NCBI RefSeq assembly: GCF_014648175.1
Contig: NZ_BMQP01000001.1
Location: forward strand, 1-64,000
Reading direction: 5' to 3'
DNA from: Planobispora rosea
GTDB lineage: Bacteria > Actinomycetota > Actinomycetes > Streptosporangiales > Streptosporangiaceae
Length of the DNA stretch: 64,000 nucleotides
Shown: one piece after another, positions 24,211-33,793 of the stretch
How the letters are laid out: each line of letters opens with the position of its first letter
Position numbering within the stretch: position 1 is the stretch's first letter
Program-made: the position numbers and the translations under genes
Notes under the pieces: generated by a model
Told to the model about the DNA's origin: nothing
The model's database searches: none
Seen by the model: the letters and a program-made list of their open reading frames with translations, nothing else

Positions 24211-25668
24211 ATGTCGCGAGTGGCCCCCCTTTTGCCGGAGGACCCCCGGAGGCTCGGCGCCTACCGGCTGACCGGACGGCTCGGAGCGGGCGGCCAGGGC
24301 ATCGTGTTCCTCGCCGAGCCCGCCGACGGGCCACTCGTCGCGATCAAGCTGCTGCACGCCCGGCTGCTGGACGAGGAGAGGGTCCGGCGTAGGTTCATGG
24401 GGGAGGTCGAGGCCGTCCGGCGGGTCGCCCCGTTCTGCACCGCCCGGGTGCTCGACGCGGACCTGGACGGCGACCATCCCTACATCGTCAGCGAGTACGT
24501 CGACGGGGTGTCGCTCCAGGAGCACATCGCCGCCGAGGGCCCGCGGTCGGACGGCTCGCTGGACCGGATCGCGGTCGGCACCGCCACCGCGCTGGCGGCC
24601 ATCCACCGGGCCGGGGTGGTCCACCGCGACTTCAAACCGGGCAACGTGCTGCTCGGCATGGACGGCCCGCGAGTGATCGATTTCGGGATCTCCCGCATGA
24701 TGGACACCGCCACCACCACCGGGAAGATCCCCTTCGGCACCCCGGCCTACATGTCGCCCGAGCAGATCAAGGGCGAGTCCGCCGGACCCCCGGCCGACAT
24801 GTTCAGCTGGGCGCTGACAGTCGCCTTCGCCGCCACCGGCCGCCACGCCTTCTCCGCCGACTCCTACCACGCCGTGCTCGCCAGGATCCTGTACGGCACG
24901 CCCGACCTGGGGCCGCTCACCGGCCCGCTCCGGGAGATCGTGGTCGCCTGCCTGGCCGCGGATCCGCAGGAGCGGCCGGGGGCCGAGGAGGTGCTGGGCC
25001 GGCTGTACGGCCACGGCGATCGGGCCACCGTGTCCCGGCCGGTCCCCGTGCGGGCCGGAGAGAACGGCGGGAGGACCGCGACCGCGGAGATGCCCCCGGT
25101 GTGCGCCTCCACGGCGGAGATGCTCGCGGTGCGCGCCTCCACGGCGGAGATGCCCCCGGTGCGCGCCTCCACGGCGGAGATGCCCCCGGTGGAGCCTGCC
25201 GAGGAGCTCCCGACGCTCGCCTCCGTGCCGCGACGGCGGCGGCGGTGGTGGTGGGCGGCGGCCGCCGCGGGGATCGTGGCCGCGGCCGCGGCGGTGTGGG
25301 GGTTCCTCTCGTCGTCCGCAGGCCCCTCGCAGGACGACGGCTTCTCCCTGGCGGGAATCTGGACCGGAGTCGCCGACCACGCCAGCGCCGAGCGCGTCTT
25401 CCCCGTCGAGATCCGCCTGGCGGAGGGAGAGACGGCGGTCCTGCGCTGGGGCGCCGACCTGCACTGCGCGGGGCGGCTCACGCCGGATGGGGACGTCCCG
25501 CCGCCTGCGGGGGCGAGCGTCTACCGCCTCGATCGGGTCACCGGGGAGGGGTGCCACCCGGGGACGTTGGTGCTGTCTCCCCGAGGTGAGAACCAGGTGG
25601 CGTTCGAGGTGGTCAGGAAGGGTGAGAAGAAGGCGCGGTACAGCGGCAGGGCCGTACGGTCCCGTTGA
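24211..25668 (+). CDS. Membrane-anchored Ser/Thr protein kinase
   Basis: 485 aa. The Hanks-type kinase domain (about 10-270) retains the Gly loop RLGAGGQG, the ATP Lys in VAIKLL, catalytic HRDFKPGN and DFG in VIDFGIS, then GTPAYMSPEQ. A linker of 10-residue repeats (TAEMPPVRAS) at about 290-327 precedes an Arg/Trp-rich transmembrane segment (about 340-366) and a roughly 120-residue extracellular domain with no PASTA repeat that I recognise. It begins 9 bp after the LLM gene, but functional linkage is uncertain. The extracellular part probably senses an unknown signal. Confidence 0.87.
   Translation: MSRVAPLLPEDPRRLGAYRLTGRLGAGGQGIVFLAEPADGPLVAIKLLHARLLDEERVRRRFMGEVEAVRRVAPFCTARVLDADLDGDHPYIVSEYVDGVSLQEHIAAEGPRSDGSLDRIAVGTATALAAIHRAGVVHRDFKPGNVLLGMDGPRVIDFGISRMMDTATTTGKIPFGTPAYMSPEQIKGESAGPPADMFSWALTVAFAATGRHAFSADSYHAVLARILYGTPDLGPLTGPLREIVVACLAADPQERPGAEEVLGRLYGHGDRATVSRPVPVRAGENGGRTATAEMPPVCASTAEMLAVRASTAEMPPVRASTAEMPPVEPAEELPTLASVPRRRRRWWWAAAAAGIVAAAAAVWGFLSSSAGPSQDDGFSLAGIWTGVADHASAERVFPVEIRLAEGETAVLRWGADLHCAGRLTPDGDVPPPAGASVYRLDRVTGEGCHPGTLVLSPRGENQVAFEVVRKGEKKARYSGRAVRSR
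25081..25191. repeat. In-frame 30-bp tandem repeat in the kinase linker
   Basis: Units start at 25081, 25111, 25141 and 25171 (partial). They code TAEMPPVRAS with minor variation, between the kinase domain and the membrane segment. Confidence 0.92.
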
Positions 25669-25775
25669 TCGGGACATAACGCAAGCATCACGGTCTGGGA
25701 TATAAGCAGGCGGTTCCCGTTGACTGGTCGCCACGGCTCTTCTTGAGTGGAGGATGGCGGCGAGGGGAGGCCCAC

Positions 25776-27926
25776 GTGCCGTATGCGCAGCCGCTCAAGC
25801 CGGGGGATCCCGAACGGCTGGGGGAATATGAGGTCGTCGGCCGCCTGGGCGAGGGAGGCCAGGGGGCGGTGTATCTCGGCATGCACCCCGCCACCGGCCC
25901 TGATCCGTACGCGGTCAAGCTGCTCCACGGCTCCGTCGGCGAGGAGCGGGAGGCGTTCCTGCGCGAGGTGGAGCTGGCCAAGCAGGTGGCCCGGTTCTGC
26001 ACCGCGCAGGTGATCGACGCGGGGCTGGAAGGCGACCGGCCCTACATCGTCAGCGAATACGTCAACGGCCCCTCCCTGCACCGGGAGGTCGCCGTCGGCG
26101 GTCCCAAGACGGGCGGGGCGCTGGAGCGGCTGGCCATCGGCACCGCCACCGCGCTCACCGCGATCCACCGGGCCGGGATCGTCCATCGCGACCTCAAGCC
26201 GCAGAATGTCCTGCTCGGCCCCGACGGTCCCCGGGTGATCGACTTCGGGCTGGCCAGGGCGCTGGACGCGGCGGCCACCCAGACCGGACGGGGCGCGGGG
26301 ACCCCCGCCTACATGGCGCCCGAGCAGGTGGAGGGCGTCCGGATCAGACCGGCCGCCGACGTCTTCGCCTGGGGCGCGACCATGTGCTTCGCGGCCAACG
26401 CCCAGGCGCCCTTCGGGCAGGACTCGATCGCGGCCGTGCTCCACCGCATCCTCACCGCCCCGCCGGAACTGGGCGACCTGGACGGGTGGCTCGGCGCACT
26501 GGTCGCCGAGTGCCTGCGCAAGGACCCGCGCGACCGGCCCACGAGCCGGGAACTGCTGCTCGCGCTGCTCGGGGACGACGCCCGCCGGGAGGCGCTCGAC
26601 GACGGCGTCCCGGAGGAGTTCGACGGCGGTGCCCAGGGCACGCTCGACGGCGGTGTCCAAGAGGCGCCGGGGGACGGCGCCCGGCGGGAGGCGCTCAGCC
26701 CCGTGCCGGTCTCCGTCCACGCGGCCCCGGCCCCGCGGGCGGCCGCCTCGCGCGCCTCCGGCGCGGGCGGGGAGGGCGGGGCGGGAAGCCGGTGGGGTGC
26801 CGGGACCCGGGCGCCGGAGACCTCCGGTCCCGGAGCCCGCGGGTGGCCGGAACCCGGGCCGGCCGGACCGGCGGAGCGGGCCGTTCCCCCGCCGGACGTC
26901 CCCGGTGAGCCGGCCGGGATCAGGACCCGCCCGGGACGGGCGGCCACCAGGGCGTCGGTCGCCGTGTCCGGGTCGCTCATGGTCAGCGCGGTCGTGCTGG
27001 TGGCGGGGGTGCTGCTCCCGGCTCTGGGCCGGGAGGACAGCGCTGCGGACGGGCGGCGGGCCGCGCCTCCGGCGGCGACGCAGGCGCAGCCCTGGACGGG
27101 GGACGCCGCGACGCGGCCCGCCCCCTCGTCCGGTGCGGGCGAGGCCGCCCAGCCCGGTGAGGGCACCCGTCCCGCCGAGAGCACCGGCACCGGGGGGACC
27201 GACGGCCGAGGCGGGAACACCGGGGGTCCGGGGACGGCGGAACCGTCGCTCACGCCCCCCGCCGAGGTCACGGTGCCGTCGCTGGTCGGAATGGAACGTG
27301 CCGCGGCGCTGAGCGCGATCAGGCGGGCCGGGCTGACCGTCGGTTCCGTCACCCGGGCCGACTCCCGCGAGCCGGTCGGACAGGTGCTGCGGACCTGGCC
27401 GGAGGGGGGGAGCAGGGTGGCCGAGGGCAGCGAGGTCGTGCTGGAGGTCTCGGCCGGGGTGGCGGTGCCCCAGCTGACCGGGCTCCGCAGGAAGGCGGCC
27501 GAGGGGCTGATCGCGCAGGCGGGGCTGACCCCGGGCGGGGTGACCGCCCGCTGCTCGGACCGGCCCCGGGGAGAGGTGCTCGCCAGCTCTCCCGGCGCGG
27601 GCAGGCGTGTCTCCGCGGGCACCGCGGTCACGCTGACCGTGTCCCGGAACGGGACCGAGATGCCCTCGGTCACCGGCCGGGGCGAGGCCGGGGCGCGCGA
27701 CGCGCTGGCCGCGGCGGGCCTGGCCGTACAGGTACGGCCGAAACTGGTCACCGACCCGTCCAAGGACGGTGTGGTGCTGGCGCAGCACCCCGCGCCCGGC
27801 GGGTGCGTCCGCCGGGGAGGCGAGGCTGTCATCACGGTCGGCGTCGCGGGGCAGACCGGGCCCGGCCCGGGACCCACCGACCCGCCGGATCCGAGCGGTT
27901 CCCCGCCGGCCGACGGGAGTCCGTGA
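25776..27926 (+). CDS. PASTA-domain Ser/Thr protein kinase (PknB-like)
   Basis: About 716 aa. The N-terminal kinase domain (about 15-270) has RLGEGGQG, AVKLL, HRDLKPQN and VIDFGLA. A long Pro/Gly/Ala linker leads to a transmembrane segment (about 393-418) and three PASTA-like extracellular repeats from about residue 497 (VPSLVGMERAAALSAI, VPQLTGLRRKAAEGLI and MPSVTGRGEAGARDAL). PASTA kinases bind peptidoglycan fragments and regulate cell-wall growth. GTG at 25776 has GGGAGG 5 nt upstream. The kinase domain is close to that of the preceding gene, so the pair may be duplicated. It is not in the usual rodA/pbpA cell-division cluster, so it may not be the canonical PknB. Confidence 0.88.
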   Translation: MPYAQPLKPGDPERLGEYEVVGRLGEGGQGAVYLGMHPATGPDPYAVKLLHGSVGEEREAFLREVELAKQVARFCTAQVIDAGLEGDRPYIVSEYVNGPSLHREVAVGGPKTGGALERLAIGTATALTAIHRAGIVHRDLKPQNVLLGPDGPRVIDFGLARALDAAATQTGRGAGTPAYMAPEQVEGVRIRPAADVFAWGATMCFAANAQAPFGQDSIAAVLHRILTAPPELGDLDGWLGALVAECLRKDPRDRPTSRELLLALLGDDARREALDDGVPEEFDGGAQGTLDGGVQEAPGDGARREALSPVPVSVHAAPAPRAAASRASGAGGEGGAGSRWGAGTRAPETSGPGARGWPEPGPAGPAERAVPPPDVPGEPAGIRTRPGRAATRASVAVSGSLMVSAVVLVAGVLLPALGREDSAADGRRAAPPAATQAQPWTGDAATRPAPSSGAGEAAQPGEGTRPAESTGTGGTDGRGGNTGGPGTAEPSLTPPAEVTVPSLVGMERAAALSAIRRAGLTVGSVTRADSREPVGQVLRTWPEGGSRVAEGSEVVLEVSAGVAVPQLTGLRRKAAEGLIAQAGLTPGGVTARCSDRPRGEVLASSPGAGRRVSAGTAVTLTVSRNGTEMPSVTGRGEAGARDALAAAGLAVQVRPKLVTDPSKDGVVLAQHPAPGGCVRRGGEAVITVGVAGQTGPGPGPTDPPDPSGSPPADGSP

Positions 27927-28042
27927 GGGGAGCGGGCGTCCCCGCTCACCGGCGGTCCGCGACGGCCCCGGGCCGGTTCTGAGGCCGTGCCGACGGGCAG
28001 GGCCAGGAGTGGCGGGCGGCCAGGGCGGCCAGGGCGGCGGGG

Positions 28043-28597
28043 TCAGGAGCGGTAGGCGGCCAGGGCGGCGGCCAGCAGGGCCTCCCGGACGGTCTCCTCG
28101 GGCAGGTCGGTCGTCTTGACCACGGCGTACTGGAGCGAGCCCACCACCGCCCAGGCGCGCACCCGGGCGGCCGGATCGGGGTCCGGCCCGGCGAGCCGGG
28201 CGTAGATGCAGTCGCGGAAGGCGCGGATGGCCTCGCCGGGGGAGCCGGGCGGGGCGTCGTCGGCGCCGCCGATGTCCTCCATGAGCAGGCGGATGATCGT
28301 CCGGTGGCGGGTGACGAAGATCACCAGCGCCTCGATGAACGCGTGCTCGTCGCCGAACTCGGTCTCGATCAGGGTGACGATCTCCTGGGCGGCGGGGGCG
28401 ATCAGCTCGGCGGCCAGGCGGTCCTTAGGATGGAAGTGATAGGCCACGGCCGTCTTCGTGACCCCGACCGCCGAGGCGATGTCGGCCAGGGAGGTCGCGG
28501 CGTAGCCGCGCTCGGCGAACAGCTGGCGGGCGGCGTCGAGGATCCGGTCGCGGGTGTCGTGGCCGGGAGTGCCGTAACGCGGATCAAGTGTGGTCAT
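28043..28597 (-). CDS. TetR-family transcriptional regulator
   Basis: 184 aa. The helix-turn-helix DRILDAARQLFAERGYAATSLADIASAVGVTKTAVAYHF is near-canonical. It is divergent from an MMPL exporter, with a CTGTAC-n4-GTACAG palindrome lying in the exporter promoter. This is the standard arrangement of a drug- or lipid-responsive repressor and its pump. It is the only TetR gene inside the CAAGC-operator region, but its adjacent palindrome is unrelated. Confidence 0.9.
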   Translation of the reverse strand: MTTLDPRYGTPGHDTRDRILDAARQLFAERGYAATSLADIASAVGVTKTAVAYHFHPKDRLAAELIAPAAQEIVTLIETEFGDEHAFIEALVIFVTRHRTIIRLLMEDIGGADDAPPGSPGEAIRAFRDCIYARLAGPDPDPAARVRAWAVVGSLQYAVVKTTDLPEETVREALLAAALAAYRS

Positions 28598-28649
28598 CGT
28601 CTCATTTCCAGGGGGGCGGGAGCACTCCCCGATATCGGGTATTAGGCTT

Positions 28650-28678
28650 TTGACGGCAATACTGTACGGCTGTACAGA
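28650..28678 (+). promoter_or_regulatory. MMPL promoter overlapped by TetR operator
   Basis: TTGACG at 28650-28655 and TACAGA at 28673-28678, spaced 17 bp, form a likely promoter. The palindrome CTGTAC-GGCT-GTACAG at 28662-28677 covers the spacer and -10 box, so binding would block RNA polymerase. Confidence 0.7.
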
Positions 28679-28723
28679 ACGGTGTTACAGACCTATTTCC
28701 TCGAGCTTAATAGGGCGGTCCCG

Positions 28724-30961
28724 ATGTCTGGCCTCCTCGGACGGGTAGGCGGTTGGTGCGCGAGGCACGGTGCGATCGTGCTGACGGTGTGGATCCTGCT
28801 GGCGGCGGGGCTGACCGCGGGCTCGGTGCTGTTCCCCGGCCCGGTCAGCAACAACGTCGCGATCCCGGGCACGGACGCGCAACGTGCCCACGACCTGATG
28901 GCCGAGGGGTTCGGTCCCGGTTACGACCCGGGCGGAACGATCCAGCTCGTCCTGTACTCCGAGAACGGGCCCCTCACCTCCCAGCGCCGGGTGCGCGCCG
29001 TGAACCGGGCCATGGATCGGATCCGCGAGCTCCCGCACGTGGTGGAGGTGATGACGCCGTACCGGATGGGCGGCCTGGCCCCCAACATGGAGATCGGCCT
29101 CATCACGGTCAAGCTTGAGGGACACGACAACGCCAAACTGGTCGAGACGACCAAGACGATCTCCGCGGCCGCCGAGCCGGTCCGCGACCTGGGCATCGAG
29201 GCGGTGCCCGCCAACGCCGGGACCCCCGCCGACAAGGAGATCAAGACGGGCGCCAGTGAGATCATCGGCGTCGTCTGCGCGCTGCTGGTGCTGCTGTTCG
29301 CCTTCGGCACGCTGGTGGCCGCGATGGTGCCGATCTTCGCGGCGCTGGTCAGCATCGCGACCGGCCTGGGCGTGATCGGCCTGCTCGGCCACCTCGTGGA
29401 CGTGCCCAAGCAGGCGTCGATCATGGCGACGATGATCGGTCTCGGTGTCGGCATCGACTACGCGCTCTTCCTGCTCAGCAGGCACCGCAAGCTGCTCGGC
29501 GACGGCGTGCCCGTGCGCGAGGCGGTCCGCAGGGTGTCGGCGAGCTCGGGCGGGGCCGTGGTGTTCGCCGGAGGCACGGTCGTCATCGCGCTCAGCGCGC
29601 TGATGCTCGCCGGGTTCCCGATGTTGCGCACGCTCGGCTGGATCACCGGCATCTCGGTCATCTGCGCGGTGCTCACCTCGGTCACCCTCGTGCCCGCGCT
29701 GCTCGGCCTGCTCGGGCACCGGGTGAACGCGCTGCGCCTGCCGTTCATGGGCAGGCGGCGCGGCGACGGCTCCTCGGGCTGGGCCGGTCTGGGCAACTGG
29801 GTCGCCCGGCGTCCCTGGGGCGTGCTCGCCCTGAGCGTCGCGGTCCTCGTCGCGCTGGCCGCGCCCGCCCTCGCGCTGAAGCTCGGCCCGATCGACGACG
29901 GGTACGGAGACCGGGGCACCGACTCCCGCCGCGCCTACGAGCTCATCCAGGCCGGGTTCGGGCCGGGCATGAACGGCCCGATGATCGTGGTGGCCGAGCT
30001 GGAGGAGAGGGTCGTCGACCGCGAGCCCGAACCCGCCGTGCTCCAGGCGCTGAAGGACCGGGTCGAGGACGTCGACGGCGTGCGCTTCGTCGGTGACCCG
30101 GTGCTCAACGCCGGTGGTACCGCGGTGCTGCTGCAGGCCGTCCCCGAGTACGCGCCCAGCGACCCCCGGGCCCTGGACGTGGTCGAGGACGTGCGCGCGC
30201 TCCGGATCGACGGGGCGAGCGTGCACGTGGGCGGCAAGGTGGCGGGCATGGCCGACGCCGGCGACACGATCGCCGAGCGCACCCCGCTGGTGGTCGGGGT
30301 CGTGGTGCTGCTCAGCGCGCTGCTGCTGCTCCTGGCGTTCCGCTCGCCGGTCGTGGCGATCAAGGCCGCGCTGATGAACCTGATCTCGCTGGGCGCCGCC
30401 TTCGGGGCCCTGTCCCTGGTCTTCTCCCTCGGCCTGGGCAGCGGCCTGGTCGGCATGGACCCGCCGGTCGGCGCGGACGACTCCTACCTGACCACGCTGT
30501 TCTTCTCGGTGCCGATCGACAGCTACATCCCGCTGATGTTGTTCGCGGTGCTGTTCGGCCTCTCGATGGACTACGAGGTGTTCCTGCTCACGGCCGTACG
30601 GCAGGCGTACCTCAGGCACGGGGACAACAGCCGGGCGGTGGCCGAGGGGCTGGGAACGACCGGCCGGGTCATCACCTCCGCCGCGCTGATCATGGTGTCC
30701 GTCTTCGTGGCCTTCATCGCCTACCCGGACCCCATGGTCAAGATCTTCGGTGTCGGCCTGGCCGTGGCCATCGCGGTGGACGCCACGATCATCCGGGGCT
30801 TCCTGGTCCCGGCCACCATGGTCCTGCTCGGCCGCTACAACTGGTGGTGCCCCCGGTGGCTGGACCGGATCCTGCCCGACCTGTCCGTCGAGGGCCACGA
30901 CGAGGAGTCCATGGCCGAGCAGGAGCCCCGCAAGGAGCTCGTCGGCGCCGGCCGGTCCTGA
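28724..30961 (+). CDS. MMPL/RND-family transporter
   Basis: 745 aa inner-membrane protein with the MMPL layout: one N-terminal helix (IVLTVWILLAAGLTAGSVLF), a large extracytoplasmic loop, five helices, a second helix/loop repeat and a final helix bundle. Characteristic segments include GVGIDYALFLLSRHR and FGLSMDYEVFLLTAVR, the Asp-bearing proton-relay helices. Family members export lipids or drugs using the proton gradient. ATG at 28724 is chosen over 28682 because the latter lies in the promoter region. Likely repressed by the divergent TetR. Cargo unknown. Confidence 0.9.
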   Translation: MSGLLGRVGGWCARHGAIVLTVWILLAAGLTAGSVLFPGPVSNNVAIPGTDAQRAHDLMAEGFGPGYDPGGTIQLVLYSENGPLTSQRRVRAVNRAMDRIRELPHVVEVMTPYRMGGLAPNMEIGLITVKLEGHDNAKLVETTKTISAAAEPVRDLGIEAVPANAGTPADKEIKTGASEIIGVVCALLVLLFAFGTLVAAMVPIFAALVSIATGLGVIGLLGHLVDVPKQASIMATMIGLGVGIDYALFLLSRHRKLLGDGVPVREAVRRVSASSGGAVVFAGGTVVIALSALMLAGFPMLRTLGWITGISVICAVLTSVTLVPALLGLLGHRVNALRLPFMGRRRGDGSSGWAGLGNWVARRPWGVLALSVAVLVALAAPALALKLGPIDDGYGDRGTDSRRAYELIQAGFGPGMNGPMIVVAELEERVVDREPEPAVLQALKDRVEDVDGVRFVGDPVLNAGGTAVLLQAVPEYAPSDPRALDVVEDVRALRIDGASVHVGGKVAGMADAGDTIAERTPLVVGVVVLLSALLLLLAFRSPVVAIKAALMNLISLGAAFGALSLVFSLGLGSGLVGMDPPVGADDSYLTTLFFSVPIDSYIPLMLFAVLFGLSMDYEVFLLTAVRQAYLRHGDNSRAVAEGLGTTGRVITSAALIMVSVFVAFIAYPDPMVKIFGVGLAVAIAVDATIIRGFLVPATMVLLGRYNWWCPRWLDRILPDLSVEGHDEESMAEQEPRKELVGAGRS

Positions 30962-31003
30962 CCCGGTCATCCCCGGCCTCCCGCCCACGCGTCCGGCGGG
31001 AGG

Positions 31004-32107
31004 TCAGTCGAAGACGATGACGCTGCGGGCCACCGCGCCCTCGCGGACGTGGCGGACGGCCTCGTTGACCTCCTCCAGCGGGACCCGCTCGCTGACCAGG
31101 CGGTCGAGGTCGAGGCGGCCCCGCAGATACTGTCCGGCGAGCATGGGCAGGTCCCGCAGCGGAGCGGCGTCGCCGCCCTGGGTGCCCATCAGGCGGCGGG
31201 AGGCGAACAGCAGACCGGGCTCGATGGAGAGCGGCTGCCCCTGGGGCGGGCTGCCCACCATCACGGTCGTGCCGCCGGGCCGGGTCGCGGCGAACGCCGC
31301 GCCCAGCACGCCGGGTACGCCGGTGACGTCGAAGGCATAGTCCACCCCGCCCCGGACGATCTCGCCGACCTGCCGGGGCAGGTCGGCGGAGAGGACCGCG
31401 TGGGTGGCGCCGAACTCCCGGGCCAGCTTCAGTTTGGGCTCGGCCACGTCGGCCGCGATGATCGTGGTGGCCCCGGCCAGCGCGGCGCCCTGGACCACGT
31501 TCAGCCCGACGCCTCCGCAGCCGGCCACCAGGACGCTGGAGCCCGGCACCACCTCCGCCACGTTCAGCACCGCGCCGACACCGGTGACCACGCCGCAGGC
31601 CAGCAGGCACATGGTGTCGAAGGGGGCGTTCTTGTCGATCTTCACGCACATGGGCTCGTTGACGACGGCGTACTCGGCGAAGGAGCCGATGCCGATCATC
31701 GTCCGGGCGGGGACGCCGTCCACCGTGACGCGGGTGGTGCCGTCGTGCATGGTGCCCATGATGGCCGCCATCCGGGCCTTGCCCGAGCACAGGTGGAAAC
31801 GCCCGGCCCCGCAGTCGCGGCACCGGCCGCAGGCGCCGTTCATCGCGATGATCACGTGGTCGCCGGGCCGGACGCCCGTCACGCCCGCGCCGACGCTCTC
31901 CACGATTCCGGCGCTCTCGTGGCCGAGGACGAAGGGGAGCTCCCGGACGACGGGGCTCTTGCCGTCGAGGGCCTTGATGTCGGAGCCGCACACGCCCGAG
32001 GCCTTGATCCTGACGCGGACCTCGCCGGGGCCGGGGCCGGCGATCTCCACCTGGCGGACCTCCATCGGCCTGCCGAATCCGGTGAGTACGGCCGCCCGCA
32101 TCAACAT
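31004..32107 (-). CDS. Zn-dependent alcohol dehydrogenase (medium-chain family)
   Basis: 367 aa. Catalytic-zinc features are CGSD and GHESAG; the structural-zinc lobe is CGRCRDCGAGRFHLC; the NAD-binding motif is VAGCGGVGLNVVQGA. The family oxidises alcohols to aldehydes or ketones. ATG at 32107 has GGAG 7-8 nt upstream; a second ATG is at 32101. It is divergent from the ABC transporter binding-protein gene, and a near-perfect CAAGC-type operator lies 63 bp upstream, linking it to the catabolic regulon. Specific alcohol unknown. Confidence 0.88.
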   Translation of the reverse strand: MLMRAAVLTGFGRPMEVRQVEIAGPGPGEVRVRIKASGVCGSDIKALDGKSPVVRELPFVLGHESAGIVESVGAGVTGVRPGDHVIIAMNGACGRCRDCGAGRFHLCSGKARMAAIMGTMHDGTTRVTVDGVPARTMIGIGSFAEYAVVNEPMCVKIDKNAPFDTMCLLACGVVTGVGAVLNVAEVVPGSSVLVAGCGGVGLNVVQGAALAGATTIIAADVAEPKLKLAREFGATHAVLSADLPRQVGEIVRGGVDYAFDVTGVPGVLGAAFAATRPGGTTVMVGSPPQGQPLSIEPGLLFASRRLMGTQGGDAAPLRDLPMLAGQYLRGRLDLDRLVSERVPLEEVNEAVRHVREGAVARSVIVFD

Positions 32108-32169
32108 CAGTCCGCTCCCGTCGCGCCGAGGCCAGTCCGCTGCGCACGCTAGCCTCCGCGGCGACCGAA

Positions 32170-32187
32170 AGCAAGCAATCGCTTGGT
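32170..32187. promoter_or_regulatory. CAAGC-type operator, site c (alcohol dehydrogenase)
   Basis: AGCAAGC-AATC-GCTTGGT matches the consensus at 13 of 14 arm positions and has the same AATC spacer as sites a1 and g. A TAGCGT box at 32151-32146 on the minus strand could be the -10 element of the dehydrogenase gene, putting the operator over the -35 region. Confidence 0.8.
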
Positions 32188-32263
32188 ATGCGGGATCGGT
32201 GCGACCGGCATGGGGGTCGGTGCGGCCGGCGTGGGGCCGGTGCAACGCTCCGGTAACGCCGCA

Positions 32264-32293
32264 TTGACACCCCTGAGCGGGCAAACCTACGCT
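32264..32293 (+). promoter_or_regulatory. Promoter of the ABC transporter operon
   Basis: A consensus TTGACA -35 box at 32264-32269 and TACGCT at 32288-32293 are spaced 18 bp. The CAAGC operator at 32302-32319 covers the expected transcription start. Confidence 0.65.
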
Positions 32294-32301
32294 GACCGAA
32301 A

Positions 32302-32319
32302 ACCAAGCGAGCGCTAGGC
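32302..32319. promoter_or_regulatory. CAAGC-type operator, site d (ABC transporter)
   Basis: ACCAAGC-GAGC-GCTAGGC matches the consensus at 12 of 14 arm positions. It lies just downstream of a strong promoter and 66 bp before the binding-protein gene. Confidence 0.78.
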
Positions 32320-32385
32320 CAAATAAGGGAGCGGGCGGGAGACCGTACGGCACGGCAGGGAGTGACCTGTGGGACGGAGCGACCG

Positions 32386-33663
32386 ATGGGACGGCAGGCA
32401 GTGAGACGGCGATCGGCGCGACTCGCCGGCCTGGTGGCCGCGGCGGCACTGGCCGCCGCGGGCTGTGCCGCGGAGCAGAAGGCGGCGGGCGGGGGCGGCT
32501 CGGGCTCCGGCGGGACGGCCGGGGTGACCGCCACCACGATCAAGGTGGGCGGCGTGCTCACCAAGACCAGCGCGAGCGGCTACTCCACCAAGGATGCCGA
32601 GATCGGCGCCAGGGCGCGGTTCCAGCGGGCCAACGACGCCGGCGGCGTGCACGGGCGCAAGATCGAGTTCATCGGGGCCGAGGACGACAACCAGGACGCG
32701 GCCAAGGGCGACGCCGCGGCCAAGAAGCTGGTGCAGAAGGACGGGGTCTTCGCGCTGGTCCCGGTGCACGGGCCCAACTTCGGCGGGGCGGTCTTCCTGG
32801 AGCAGCAGGGCGTGCCGTGGTTCGGCTGGGCGACCGGCCCGCAGTGGTGCGGCACCAGGACGGGATTCGGCTACAACGGCTGCCTGGCCCCCAAGCCGGG
32901 CGCGGGCTCGCAGACCTGGTGGGGCAACCAGATGGCCGAGCTGCTCGGCGGCTCCGAGGGGAAGACGGTCTACGTCCAGACCACCGACTCCAGCGGCAGC
33001 AAGTACGGCGGCAGGACCATCTCGCAGTCCTTCGAGGCCGCGGGCTTCGAGATCGTCGGTATCAACTCCGGCCTGCCCGCCGCCGCACCGCCGCCCGACT
33101 GGCTGCCCTACGTCAACAAGATCATGACCTCGGACGACGGGAAGGCCCCGGACGTCGTGGTCTCCATCATCGCGGGGACCAAGTTCAACGTCGGCCTCTA
33201 CTCGGCGCTGAAGAAGGCGGGATACGAGGGCGTGCTCTCCGACGCCACCAGCTACGACGCGGCGATCCTGAAGGACCGGGCGACGGCCCAGGCGCTGGAG
33301 GGCGTGATCGCGGCCCCGATGTTCGAGCCGTTCGAGTCCGAGGCGCCGGAGATCACCCAGCTCAGGGCCGATGTGGAGAAGGTCGCCCCGGGCACCGTGC
33401 TGACCCAGCACCTTGCCATCGGCTACTGGTCCGCGGACATCTTCCTGAAGGTCCTGGAGCAGACCGGCAAGGACCTGACCCGGGAGAGGTTCCTGGCCAC
33501 CGCCAACGGCTCGTTCTCCTACGAGAACGCCGGCTTCGGCCGGATCCAGTACCCCAGGGACCACAACGAGCCCAACGGCTGCGGGGCCCTGGTCAAGCTG
33601 GAGGGCGGCGTCTTCAAGGTCGCCAAGAACATGAAGTGCTTCGAGAACGTGCCGCTGAAGTAG
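32386..33663 (+). CDS. Branched-chain-type ABC transporter substrate-binding lipoprotein
   Basis: About 425 aa. The N-terminal signal ends in a lipobox (LAAAGCAA), so the mature protein should be lipid-anchored outside the membrane. The periplasmic-binding-protein (LivK) fold follows from ATTIKVGGVLTKTSASGY. ATG at 32386 has GGAG 6 nt upstream. It is first in an operon with the fused LivHMF and LivG proteins. LivK-type proteins in actinobacterial catabolic clusters often bind aromatic or steroid acids rather than amino acids, and that is my inference here. Confidence 0.87.
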   Translation: MGRQAVRRRSARLAGLVAAAALAAAGCAAEQKAAGGGGSGSGGTAGVTATTIKVGGVLTKTSASGYSTKDAEIGARARFQRANDAGGVHGRKIEFIGAEDDNQDAAKGDAAAKKLVQKDGVFALVPVHGPNFGGAVFLEQQGVPWFGWATGPQWCGTRTGFGYNGCLAPKPGAGSQTWWGNQMAELLGGSEGKTVYVQTTDSSGSKYGGRTISQSFEAAGFEIVGINSGLPAAAPPPDWLPYVNKIMTSDDGKAPDVVVSIIAGTKFNVGLYSALKKAGYEGVLSDATSYDAAILKDRATAQALEGVIAAPMFEPFESEAPEITQLRADVEKVAPGTVLTQHLAIGYWSADIFLKVLEQTGKDLTRERFLATANGSFSYENAGFGRIQYPRDHNEPNGCGALVKLEGGVFKVAKNMKCFENVPLK

Positions 33664-33793
33664 GGGCGGCGCCGGGCGTGCCGTCCGCGAGCCGGCGGGC
33701 CGCGCGGACGGCATGACGCGGGTGGCCGGGACCGTCGTGGAGGCGGTCCCGGCCCGGCGACACATCAGGCGCGAGAGTTCGGGGTGGAGACCC

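Noticed and set aside
28043..28597. This TetR gene as the CAAGC regulator
   Set aside because: Its own promoter region has an unrelated CTGTAC-n4-GTACAG palindrome and no CAAGC site, so it more likely controls the MMPL gene.
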